This document shows, piece by piece, positions 25,801 to 36,330 of a stretch of 64,000 nucleotides of DNA (the stretch's first letter is position 1; every line of letters begins with the position of its first letter). Source of the DNA: Volvox africanus (Eukaryota > Chlorophyta > Chlorophyceae > Chlamydomonadales > Volvocaceae); contig BSDZ01000010.1 in NCBI GenBank assembly GCA_030268105.1, positions 4,750,001 through 4,814,000 on the forward strand, written 5' to 3'. The translations under genes were made by a program, and so were the position numbers. The notes under the pieces were generated by a model, which was not told where the DNA came from, made no database searches, and saw only the letters and a program-made list of their open reading frames with translations.

Positions 25801-27985
25801 GAATGCAGAATCAGAGTGACCTGACCGTTCGTACGTTATGTGGTAGCTGAGATTTACGTGAAACATAACTCACTTGTAAGATCAGGTATCACGTGTACGA
25901 GTTAGGGTTCGCCAACCCTACACCAGATCCGCAGACATTAGAGTCCGCCGCGTTTAGGCCGACCTCTTTTTGCTGCTCCTGAGTATGGAGAAATCAGGTG
26001 TACAGTTGTTGCAAACGCATTCGGAAACAGGAACCTGGTTGCTTGGCTTGTGTGCGCAAATCCCGAAATGCCAGACCGCTTCCGTGCATTCAAATTTGCA
26101 AAGTCAACCTCTGTCAACCAGATATCAGAATTAAAGACCCAGAATGATGAAAATTGAATGATGAAAATGATAAATAAAACAAGGGAAGAATCCGAAGATA
26201 TGTGAAAAGATGTATGTATAGCAAGTTTGGAGGTGTAAAAGTGCACTCGGAAATTTCACGTCTGGGACAGAAAGGTAGCAATGGCAGGATCACTGGTACA
26301 AACGTAAACAATATTCAATGTCAATTCGCTTCGTCTGGGAAACCAGATTTTCTCTCAGGTACCGACATTGTACGGATCGCGGTATTCGTGTGACAAGATC
26401 GGCAGTCTCAATATTTCTTAACCCTTCCTTCCTCGGCTTTTAAACATGGACGAAAGTCTGACCAGATAACTGGCTCATTTCGACCTCAAAAACTCACAAG
26501 TTTGATTGGTCTGGTGAAGCGACAAAGCCGTGCACTCATTACTCCCCCATATTCGTTATTCATATATCTTTCACATAGCTTCGAATTATCCTCTTGTTAA
26601 CATTTGTTTACATTTTTGTCATTCAATGGCTCAGTCGTGCGCTGCCCTGGTGTCGGGCTTGCATGCCCCGGTCTACCGGTCTATGAACCGGTCTATGCCG
26701 CCCATCTAAGCCGTCATTCTATGCTGCCCGTGTATGCCGCCGGTCTGTGGCATGTGACCGATGGCGGCCCGCAGGCCGTTGCCATCCCCTGGTGGGGTGG
26801 GGTGCGGTTCGATCAGAGGACAGGTTAACAGCCAACACAGCACCGGCATGATCTCACATGGCGGAGGCCGCATCGGCCTTATCACGCCTCACAATCCGAC
26901 TGCCGTACCAGTACTCTATCCAGATCTTGATGGAGATGTTTTATGGGTCCCCTGTTGCCCTCGGTGACAAGTCCGCTGGTTTCGGAGGTGATCTTCGATT
27001 TCGGAAACACATGGTCCCTAATGGCGCTGCCGTACATGCTAGCTGTAAGCTGGCGGGTACCAATGGACTCGCTGGTTGCTCGATGGACAGGAACTAATGT
27101 GGGTCTACCAAAGTCCCGAGCCCTTCAACTGTTTAAGGTCACCTGTATCCTCAATTGAAATTCCTCGTGTACTTTGTCGTACGTAGGAAATTGTACATTG
27201 TCGTAACACCTCGCATTAGTCTGTGCGCCCCACCGCCGTTGGCCTTCACAACAGGCTCCCAAACGGTCTCCCTGGAGCATTTCTCCACCGCCAACCTTGA
27301 TGGTCCCAGCTCGGCATGAGACTCCGTGGCTCCAAAACCAGCTTTTGCCTCCGTCACCGCCCCTCCCCTCCCTGGACGGCTTCCCGCCAGCGGCCGCTTT
27401 CCTCTACCCCTCGTCAGCCCGCACCGCAGCACCTGCTGCGACACCTCTCACCCTGCCCAGGGCATCAGCGGGGGGTGGCTGTCTCGCGTAGGTGCGCCAT
27501 GGAGCTTGGCTTCCAGCTTACTGGCATGGGCAGGCAGTGCAGGTGCAGCTCCTCGGGACGAGAGAGGTAGGGCAGCTGCAGGTGTAGCTCACGAGATGGG
27601 GCTGTCACAGGTCACATCTCCGTTGTTATCTTTCAAGCCCCTCCAGCGGGGCCGTTGACCCAAGGCTAGGAAAAATTACTTTGCTAAAAGTGCACGATGC
27701 ACCTAAACGCCATGTTAAAGTGTTGTGTATTAGAGTGTTTGATAAGAAAAGAGCCTCCATGGAGGTTCTGCGGTGGCTAGGTATCCCTTAACCCCCTGGG
27801 GGACGAGGTGATTCTGATGAGCCACGGTGACGGAGGGAGACCGGTATGCCCTCAGCCATGAATCCACCTCAGAGAGAGCTGCCCAACGTCGGACAGAGTG
27901 TCAAACAAGGCTTGGGAGGATCGGCACATCCGGAGCAGCAAGATCCGCAGGTGCACGCACCGTGTGTGGTGGTTCGTCACTGTTT
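25801..27985. other. No confident gene
   Basis: Short open frames only. A CCGGTCTATG-type imperfect short repeat lies at about 26670-26750. The stretch 26850-27160 has several partly open plus frames, one of them hydrophobic (26943-27158), but none forms a recognisable domain. Confidence 0.4.
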
Positions 27986-28007
27986 TGCACGAGAGGTGAT
28001 GATGACA
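27986..28007 (+). repeat. 22-bp direct repeat, left copy
   Basis: The 22-bp sequence that starts TGCACGAGAGG and ends GATGATGACA recurs perfectly at 28456-28477. The pair brackets the left 437-bp inverted-repeat arm with a 470-bp period. Confidence 0.8.
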
Positions 28008-28021
28008 AGACGATTCTTTCT

Positions 28022-28458
28022 ACGATTTTTCCTACCAGCGACTCATTCCCTTGCTGGCTGACACGCAGCAGACTAATCATCATCGTAATTAGTATACAAG
28101 ATAACTCGTAATGAATCTAGGTCGTGGGTCTCAGCAACCATCGATAAATTAACAAGTTAAATCAGTAGTTGAACGAAGTCCTTCCATCCGTGTCACGATC
28201 ACAGCACCCAAATGAAGTAACCCAAATGATTCCAATTCCAATGAGAGAGTGATGAACATTATTTACGTCGAAACCGCAGCAACAGTCAATCCAAGCCCGC
28301 CGCTTTCTATATGATCCTGCCTCGTACGCACGCAAGCTCACAGCACCAAGAGGGATGAACTAACAGGATGAGCGACTGCAGACTGCTACGGACCGGAACA
28401 CGCCTGCCTCTCATCAATCCTCTTGATTGCCGCCAACTACATGATGGGCTAATTATGC
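28022..28458. repeat. 437-bp inverted repeat, left arm
   Basis: Reverse complement of 35894-36330, same length, with one mismatch noticed (in the CTGCCTCG/CTACCTCG stretch). No protein of note is encoded. It may be a copy of a short non-autonomous mobile element. Confidence 0.9.
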
Positions 28459-28477
28459 ACGAGAGGTGATGATGACA
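28456..28477 (+). repeat. 22-bp direct repeat, right copy
   Basis: Second perfect copy of 27986-28007, starting at the last three bases of the inverted-repeat arm. At 22 bp it is long for a transposon target duplication. Confidence 0.8.
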
Positions 28478-30346
28478 CGGGCGCGTCTGCTGGTGCTGCT
28501 GCTGCTGCCCAGGAGGAAGTGAAGGGAATATACATGGGACTATACAATGTTGGGACCATGATCAACCAATTGGAGACAGCGAGTGCGGGAATGTCGTAGT
28601 AAAGAGGTACAGACCAAGCGAGGGGGTGAACCTGTAATGCTCCCCTGCAAGAGGTTTCCTGGTCAAGAGGGCTCGGGTACGGTACGACAATGGAATATAT
28701 ATATATATATACGGCTCAAGGGGAAAGGGGCAGGTGCTGCTCATTGAGTCGGGAGCGTGATGATCACCTTGGCGATGGTGACAGTGGGCGGGAGTTATCC
28801 CCGTGTTGTGCGAGCTCTTACACTGGAGCATGCCATGTGGATTACCAAGTGGCGGACTACCAAGTGGAGGCTGCAGGACGCATCAGATCGTCCACACGTC
28901 ATCCCCTGCTGCGTGTTGCATCAGCGACCCAGGTGTGTATGTATGATTTCTAAGAAGTTACGGCCCAGCGGGGATGGCTAGGGAGCGATCTGCGGCCCTC
29001 GCAAAGGCATCTGGCGTGTAGAAGGTAAAAGAGCCTAGGTAAAAGAGCCCCTTTCTTGACTGGTTGTATCTGCTTCAATGTAATAAGGAAAAAATGCGGT
29101 ATCTGTCTACTTGCGCTGATGGTGGGACCAGTGTGGGACCTGACTGCAAAGTCCGGCCTGCGATGTTCGACTGTTGGTGGTGTTGAGTTGCGTTGTTTGT
29201 GCAGGGAGAGTGCTCTACATGCTTATGCATCCCAGCATTTTTATTACAATATCATCTGGTGCGCCAAAATCAGCCCGCTCCGCTGATAGAGACATAACAG
29301 TCACTCCGTGTACAGTAACCTTGGCTGCAGCCACATTGCGGCCGCCAGGCTTGCATGCATGATGGGTGACATGCGCGATCAGGTAGGCTCCTATCGATGG
29401 AGTGGATTACCACTGGGCTCACTTAAAACTGAAGTGACAAAACTGAAGTGACAAAATTGAAGTGATCAGGGTTTTTCCAACAATCAGTGGTATTGTAAGG
29501 TAACGCGGTCCATTTCATCAAGTGTGACTAATGCTAAAACGCTACATCGAACATGCCCTGTATTCCTTTGATTCGTATCATATCAATTGTTGTTTCCTTA
29601 CAAACGCTGCGAAGCTGCAGCTGGGGCAACTAGCCCGGGGTATCGCTCTTACATCCCAGACCACTAGCTTCAATGCATTATTGTAATGGGAATCAATGCA
29701 AATCAAGTTTATAGTATATATTTTCATTGAATGAATGTACAATAATTATGTTGCTTCACCAACATGAGTAAATTCGGTGCTTGATGACATGTGTCACGGC
29801 GTTTGTACGTCAGCTTCCAGCTTCCTGACAGCGCATCGATGCCTGACAAGGGCGTGTCAGGTCCCTTTCATGTTTTAAATGCATTGATAAATACAAGAAT
29901 CTAGTCTCTTTTCCAACATCACGCAATGGATGGGTTGACTTTTGCAGAGTAGTTGTTCCCGACCTCCGCCCACCATCTGTTCGCAGAAAGGGACCATGCA
30001 AGTTCGGAAGCGGTGGAGTATTGTAGACTTTACAGACAAGTATTTTACCGGTATAATTGTTGAAATGTGCACTTAGTCCCTGGAAAGCCCGATTATTGAA
30101 TGACCGACACCTCCAGGGCGGGCGGAACAGGGGCCCTCCCGCGGGACGGGGAAAGGGAGCTCTGGCGGGGCACAGGAAGTGCTCATTCTACAGCTTGCTA
30201 AGGCAACTTCTGGGGATGGGTTCCATGTCCTGCCAGCCAACATAATCTCACGTATACAGAAGAAGTGACCAGCAATGATAAGTCGTAGCCCACCATGCCC
30301 TTCGAGTAGTTTAAGACAGGTAGGAATGTGTTTGTTACATCATATC
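28478..30346. other. No confident gene; small repeats
   Basis: Holds an (AT)n run at about 28692-28711 and three copies of an AAAACTGAAGTGAC-like motif at 29425-29465. No coding family was recognised. Confidence 0.45.
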
Positions 30347-30428
30347 GTTATAGGACGTGTACCCTGGAGGTGCATTTAATCAATTCAGGAATTGAATGAA
30401 TGCCCCTCCCGGGTACACGTCCTATAAC
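30347..30428. repeat. 82-bp inverted repeat (hairpin)
   Basis: Perfect 18-bp outer arms (30347-30364 and 30411-30428, GTTATAGGACGTGTACCC) continue inward for about 18 bp with a few mismatches, leaving a short loop. It could fold as a stem of about 36 bp if transcribed. Confidence 0.8.
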
Positions 30429-31167
30429 AATGTCCACTCCTTGGACCCTTCGACTGGACGGGAACGGTCGGCACTTACCTGGCAAAGGGGCTAGGAGTCA
30501 ACAGCTTTTAGGCTTGAAAACTACAGATCATTTCCCATTGATAAAAATGAAATACGGATAAAAAATATTTAAACGTCGTGCTTGGTGAAGGGTAGGATTG
30601 GATTGCTGTTTGATATAACGCGTCAGACATGACGGCCGTAAATCATGCCAATAGCGACCTCGCCGTCCCAGCACCGAAAATTTGCAATCTAGAAATTTTA
30701 TTTTATTGATGTGTTCATGTACATGAATTCGCGACCTCATCGGTGCATATTCTCTTCTAGGCGCCTTTACGTCATTGACGGGTTCGTTACGGCTTTTAAC
30801 TTGAAGGGCGTCCGATGCCGGATGGAAGCTACAGCGAATGACATTTAATGTTATAAATAGAGCAAATTGGTACATTTTCAATATGAGATAACACGTCGCA
30901 GCACTAGCGTTCCACAGTGATGGCACCACGTAAGGAATACGATTCTGTTTAGCTTGCTAATTCACATTCATTACGAGGTTAAAATAGGACAAGGAATCTC
31001 AAGAAGTATAGGATTTCCACTTAATGCCGCAAATATAGCTCTTCTTCAGACCGGCTGCTACCTCCTGCAACGTACCTGCGGTCATCAGTCGAAAACCGTG
31101 GCACCATCATTGCAGTGGAAGACAATCTGAATTTAGACTAACAAGATTTGCCACACTCATCATCATC
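30429..31167. promoter_or_regulatory. Upstream region of the M11 protease gene
   Basis: AT-rich non-coding stretch before the protease start codon. It should include the promoter and 5' UTR, but no convincing TATA box was located. Confidence 0.3.
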
Positions 31168-32068
31168 ATGAGGACCTGGGCTGCCTGCTGCCTGCTCGCA
31201 CTTGCAGTTCTGTCTGCGAATGGGTTTATCGATACCGGTAGGCAGAGTCCTTATATGGCTTACCTGCCTATGTGGAGATCAATACCGCAATGCCTTTCAA
31301 GATTTCAAAGGCTTTATCTCGATCCGTTAGTCGCATCAGAGGATGGCAGACCCTGTTCCCGATTACGGATGGAAGGACCGGCATCTGCAGGCATGCATAG
31401 ACGCACAGCAGGCCCCGCACTGTAGTTCTCAATTAACAGGACCGCTCGTTCGCCGCCCTTCTGTTCATTCCCCATGCATGACTTCACTTGTGTAGTTGGA
31501 GGTCAAAACTCACCTCCTGGCAATAATACGCCTACCAAGGCACCGGGGAAGCCTTTGAGGTCACCACCACCACCACCAAGCACGAATGCAACCACAATAG
31601 CCGTGACGGGGGAGCTCAAATTCGTGGATACCCACGATGGACAGTCCCGATATACACTTTATGACGCCGACGGCAACGTGACACCTTTAGCTCACGGCTT
31701 GGAAACCCCAATAGTTGACAGCGCAAATAATCCCATATCACCCGGAGACGTCATTCAAATGGTAAGCTGCTGGACTTCCTCCGCTCAGCTACATATGCGG
31801 ATTTCCCCATAACCCCAAATGCTATACAATAGCAATCATCAACATCGTTGACGTTCATGCCGTACTTCCATTAACTGATTCAGGATTTCATTGCCATTGT
31901 TACAGTATTAAGTGCCTGAACGGCATGGAATATACATATATACATATATACATGTATATACATGTATATTCCATGCCGTTCAGGCACTTAATACTGTAAC
32001 AATGGCAATGAAATCCTGAATCAGTTAATGGAAGTACGGCATGAACGTCAACGATGTTGATGATTATG

Positions 32069-32099
<31 letters not shown>

Positions 32100-35000
32100 T
32101 ACACTCAAACGCTACACAATCCGTGTATAGACGTTTACGCGTAGATGACCTGGGCAAGCAAAACCTTAAAATGGACCAATGTACACGGGGTAATACCTAC
32201 CCTAATACCTACACAGCAGCCGTGCAGTCATGCATGGCATTCCTTGTATCATGTCCCTAGGAAAAGACTTCCGTGAGACCTGATGGCAGATCAGGAATCT
32301 CAATAACCATGAACACGATACCACACTTAGGCAGCCACGGCGACAAAGACGTATCTGATGTAGTCCCAACAACCTGGAATAATTGTCTTCCTCCTGTCTG
32401 CAACCGTCACTTGGGAAATCCGTCCCCCTCCCCTCACACGCACCTACGTATCCCGCAGGAATGCGTTATTGGTAAGGCCAACTACTGCGGTACCTGCCCC
32501 AATGGCGAAAACACGACTTGTACTTGCCCTGCGGACGACACCACATCAGCCTGCACGAGTGCCAGTCAAGTGTCGCTCATCGCACCAGCGTATACCATGG
32601 CTGGATTCGATCCTAACAACCCCAAACAGGGCACCGCTATGAATATCAATTATAGACTGCTCGTCATGATTCTGGACTACACTGCATGTGGGTTTCCACC
32701 TTCCCTGGACGTGGACACAGTTACCAAGCTGTACATGGGTCCCAACCGCGATGGCAATGGGGGCATTGCTGATAAGTTCAAACAGTGCTCGTATGGCAAC
32801 TTCAACATAAGCTACTTCCAAGCAGCAGTTATTAAGCCGGCCTGCTCCACCGCCGTCACCAGCGGATGCAGCTGGTGGGCTATCTCCTCGGGAGCCGATG
32901 CCGCTGCTAGGTCGCAACTGGGCCTGCCGTTCTTCTCAAACTTCACATATTTCACTTACGTGGTGCCACCAGGGCTGCAAAATGTATGTCCTTGGGCGGG
33001 CCTGGCTCTACTCCCCGGGAAACAAACGTGGCTGCAGTCCACTGGCTACGGCGTCCTCCGCTGGTCAACCGTGATGCAGGAGACCATCCACAACTTCGGT
33101 AGGCTGCATGGGGATGGGGATTTAGATGCTGGGTGTTGGTGGGTACGTAATGCAGAAATGGGAGCGCAGGATCATCATTATCGTAATTCGCTTATGTAGG
33201 CCATACATTGAAGATTTTTTATTGTTCATATGCGACACGCTAGGTGAGCAAGTGGTTGCTGCTGAGCGGCTGTTGTGGTAATTACTTTAAGCGTTATGGT
33301 TCGCGTAGGATGGAGGCGTCTGGCCCTAACATGCGGCCCGCAGTGTGTTAGCTGTCCCCGCGGTACTGCCTACCCGCAGTATCACAGTTATGCCTGCTAT
33401 GCTCACTGCTGCGCATTAACAACAGCTCATCTATCTTAACAGCTCATCATCTCATTTATGCCAGCTTCTTTGCTTGTTGTAACAATTCTTCATAGTTCAG
33501 GGCTTGTATGCCCACATATGTAGTATTTGGATTTGCAGCTCACCGACATTGCACACGCACATGCACACAATGCTGGAACATATGCAGTGCTGCTTTTTGT
33601 TCTAATCTTGGCGGTTTACGCACAAGCAAACTTGATGTGGCGCAAAGTGACTATTGGCCTGATGTTTCTTTTTCTGACAGCATCTAGATTGTGAAATCCT
33701 GATGTGCTGAAGCCGTTACGTATTTACCATTGCAACCTGCCTGCTTCACCTGCTTGTGCGTGCGTGGATGGCCCTGATACCTGCTGCCCCAGGCTTATGG
33801 CATTCATGGAGAAATGGTTGGGAGTACGAGGACTATTCCACAGCCATGGGTCGTGGTGACTCCTGCCCCAATGCCGCCGAGCTCTCTCGCCTAGGATGGG
33901 CCACTGCAGCAACGGCCGGTGGTGACATCAACACCGGGGTATTGACGGCACCTGGCACATACATGACATGGACCCTGCCGGCCACCTACATCACGGGCGA
34001 CAGTAACTATTTACGTGTGATTCCGAACTGGTTGCCCACGTACACTAACAACACACTTGCGAAGCACCTGTACATTGCGCTGCGAGTTCCGAAGGCCGGT
34101 GATGCTGGGATGGGCAGCACGTACAGCAACCGGGTCCACGTCCACGAGGCGAATGCGACAATGGTAAGAAGGCACATAGGACATGTACGGCTGCGAGCTC
34201 CCGTGTACAACCATCCTCCAACTGTGTATGGAGTTGTATTCTTCGTTACCTCCTCCGGAGTATATGCGGGATGGAGCAACGCAGGCAGGCAGGGCAGCCT
34301 CGTTGATCATTAAGTATGTTACCTTTATAGGACAACATACATGATGCGAACCACCATCATGTTACATCTGGTGTTAGATCGATGCTTCCAATCAGTACAG
34401 TACTGAGAGTAGCATATACGGAAATATGCCACGCTAGGTTCAGGCAAGTCGTACATACAGCGCGTTAGGAGGGGGCATTATCACTGATATGATATGATAT
34501 GATATGATGTGAAATATGTATATGTATATGTATATTATGGGTGTTACACTGTGGGTGACTCGCCCTTCAAAGACCGGGGGTCCTGACCGGACCGAGCCAC
34601 AGCGCAGGGGAGTATATATATAGTATGTATATGTATATGTATATGTGTATACATATGTATATATATGTTTATGTTTATGTATATATAGGCATCTTACCCT
34701 TGATGATTTCCCGCACTCCCTCCGCCCCCACAGGACAACGGTTTCCCAACATATTTTACATACGGTGACCGTAAAATTCAAATCATTGACATGATTCCAC
34801 AAAGTACCAGACAAGTAGTATCGGGATACAATCTGGTGATCGTAACGGGAGCTTTGACGTCTAGTGACACCATCCAGGTGTCTCTCTGCCGCTATGAGAC
34901 CGCCCACAGCCAGTGCGGTGCCCTGCCACCGCCAAGCCCACCACCGGGATCGCCGCCACTTCCGCCAAGCCCACCACCGCCAAGCCCCCCGCCGTCTCGT

Positions 35001-35455
35001 CCCAAGCCCCCCTCGCCGCCATCCCCAAAGTCACCGTTTCCCAAGCCATCCCCGAAGCTACTACCGTCCCCCAAGCCATCCCCAAAGGCACCGTCCCCTA
35101 AACCCTCTCCCCCCCCACCCAAGGTATGTCGACTGCTTCCGTCAGAGCTATGCCTGGAAGCCATTGAGAATGCATTTGTCATGCCGCGTCTAGTGCCAAG
35201 GTCGGAACATTAGGGGGGGCCGCCAATTCCACGCTTGCTCCCCAATTCCCTGAATTAAATGGAGAATGCGATGCACGACATTTATGCAGTCATGAAACAA
35301 GCTAGCAAGGGTTGCAGCATGACATTACATAACATATGTGTCGCATTCCGGCGGGTTTAGCTGCTCTCGCCGTACACTATTTTCTTCATGCTTGCGTGTG
35401 CCTGCCTGTTCCCATCTGCTGTGTACTGCTGCAGGGCGTTACATCTGGTCACTGA
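31168..35455 (+). CDS. Secreted M11 (gametolysin/VMP-like) metalloprotease
   Basis: Zinc-type protease of the peptidase M11 family, which acts on the hydroxyproline-rich cell wall or extracellular matrix of volvocine algae. Exons: 31168-31237, 31496-31761, 32459-33098, 33793-34163, 34734-35123, 35435-35455; junctions are GT..AG and in phase, giving 585 aa. Residues 1-19 form a signal peptide (MRTWAACCLLALAVLSANG). A short proline-rich stretch and a beta-rich prodomain-like segment follow. The metal site spans exons 3 and 4: QETIHNFGLWH at 319-329, i.e. QExxHxxGxxH with Gln for the usual first His, as reported for Volvox VMPs. DYSTAM (Met344) supplies the metzincin Met-turn. From about 514 to 579 the chain is Pro/Ser/Lys-rich (PPSPPP type), like wall glycoproteins. 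The last exon (GVTSGH) is the least certain; without that splice the frame reads on to a stop at 35213. Confidence 0.82.
31834..32065. repeat. 232-bp near-perfect palindrome in protease intron 2
   Basis: Arms 31834-31949 and 31950-32065 are reverse complements centred between 31949 and 31950; the outer ~95 bp of each arm read as perfect, with mismatches only in the AT-rich centre. It lies wholly inside intron 2 (31762-32458), so the protease pre-mRNA would carry a hairpin of about 116 bp. No coding content. Confidence 0.9.
32068..32095. repeat. (AT)n microsatellite
   Basis: An alternating AT run immediately follows the palindrome in intron 2. AT runs often flank foldback insertions. Confidence 0.85.
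34476..34690. repeat. Low-complexity repeats in protease intron 4
   Basis: A GATAT pentamer run at 34476-34505, then TATATG-type repeats at 34515-34535 and 34612-34690, all within intron 4 (34164-34733). Confidence 0.8.
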
Positions 35456-35893
35456 GGGGAGCCCAACACGTGTGTCCGCCATGACTTATCAACCCACAGC
35501 TTAATCGAGCTCAAAAACATCAGCTTAAGTATGATGTACGGTAATCATCGAGGCCCCACCTTCGGGACTCAGGTCTCCAAACCCGTTTTGATATTCGGAG
35601 GCTTATCATTATTTGTTTAAAGGCATAAAAACCCTGACTTACCGACATAGTAACGTGGCAATCGACCAGTACTTGATTTATGTTTGACAGTGGGCTTATT
35701 TATTAGCATTGGGCGCGTAATAAGTGGATGACATCAGGGGAGCTCTAGCTACAGGGAAGCTCTAGCCACAGGGGAGCTCGAGGGCCTCAGTTCGCAGTCT
35801 CTGTTGGCGGCAACACTGCCAACTGTTGGCTGGGACAATTAAGAAGTCGGATCTATTCTAATAGTGCCTAATTAGGTCCGACAGGCCTGTTAG
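35456..35893. other. 3' flank of the protease gene
   Basis: Probable 3' UTR and intergenic DNA. No TGTAA signal was found before 35893, so the transcript end is undefined. The imperfect repeat GGGGAGCTCTAGCTACAGGGAAGC lies at about 35735-35780. Confidence 0.4.
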
Positions 35894-36330
35894 GCATAAT
35901 TAGCCCATCATGTAGTTGGCGGCAATCAAGAGGATTGATGAGAGGCAGGCGTGTTCCGGTCCGTAGCAGTCTGCAGTCGCTCATCCTGTTAGTTCATCCC
36001 TCTTGGTGCTGTGAGCTTGCGTGCGTACGAGGTAGGATCATATAGAAAGCGGCGGGCTTGGATTGACTGTTGCTGCGGTTTCGACGTAAATAATGTTCAT
36101 CACTCTCTCATTGGAATTGGAATCATTTGGGTTACTTCATTTGGGTGCTGTGATCGTGACACGGATGGAAGGACTTCGTTCAACTACTGATTTAACTTGT
36201 TAATTTATCGATGGTTGCTGAGACCCACGACCTAGATTCATTACGAGTTATCTTGTATACTAATTACGATGATGATTAGTCTGCTGCGTGTCAGCCAGCA
36301 AGGGAATGAGTCGCTGGTAGGAAAAATCGT
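35894..36330. repeat. 437-bp inverted repeat, right arm
   Basis: Matches 28022-28458 in reverse orientation. Just outside it, GTGCCTA..TCCGAC (35864-35882) and the opposing GTCGGA..TAGGCAC (to 36349) are imperfect inverted ends, so this copy may be a 486-bp element (35864-36349) of which the left copy is a part. Confidence 0.88.

Noticed and set aside
26858..27158. Hydrophobic frame vaguely like an ABC-G transporter membrane segment
   Set aside because: The resemblance (ALPYMLAV..RVPMDSLV) is short and no ATPase or neighbouring exon supports it.
27300..27660. Overlapping 80-110-codon GC-rich frames
   Set aside because: Three frames are open at once, a sign of composition rather than coding, and none resembles a known domain.
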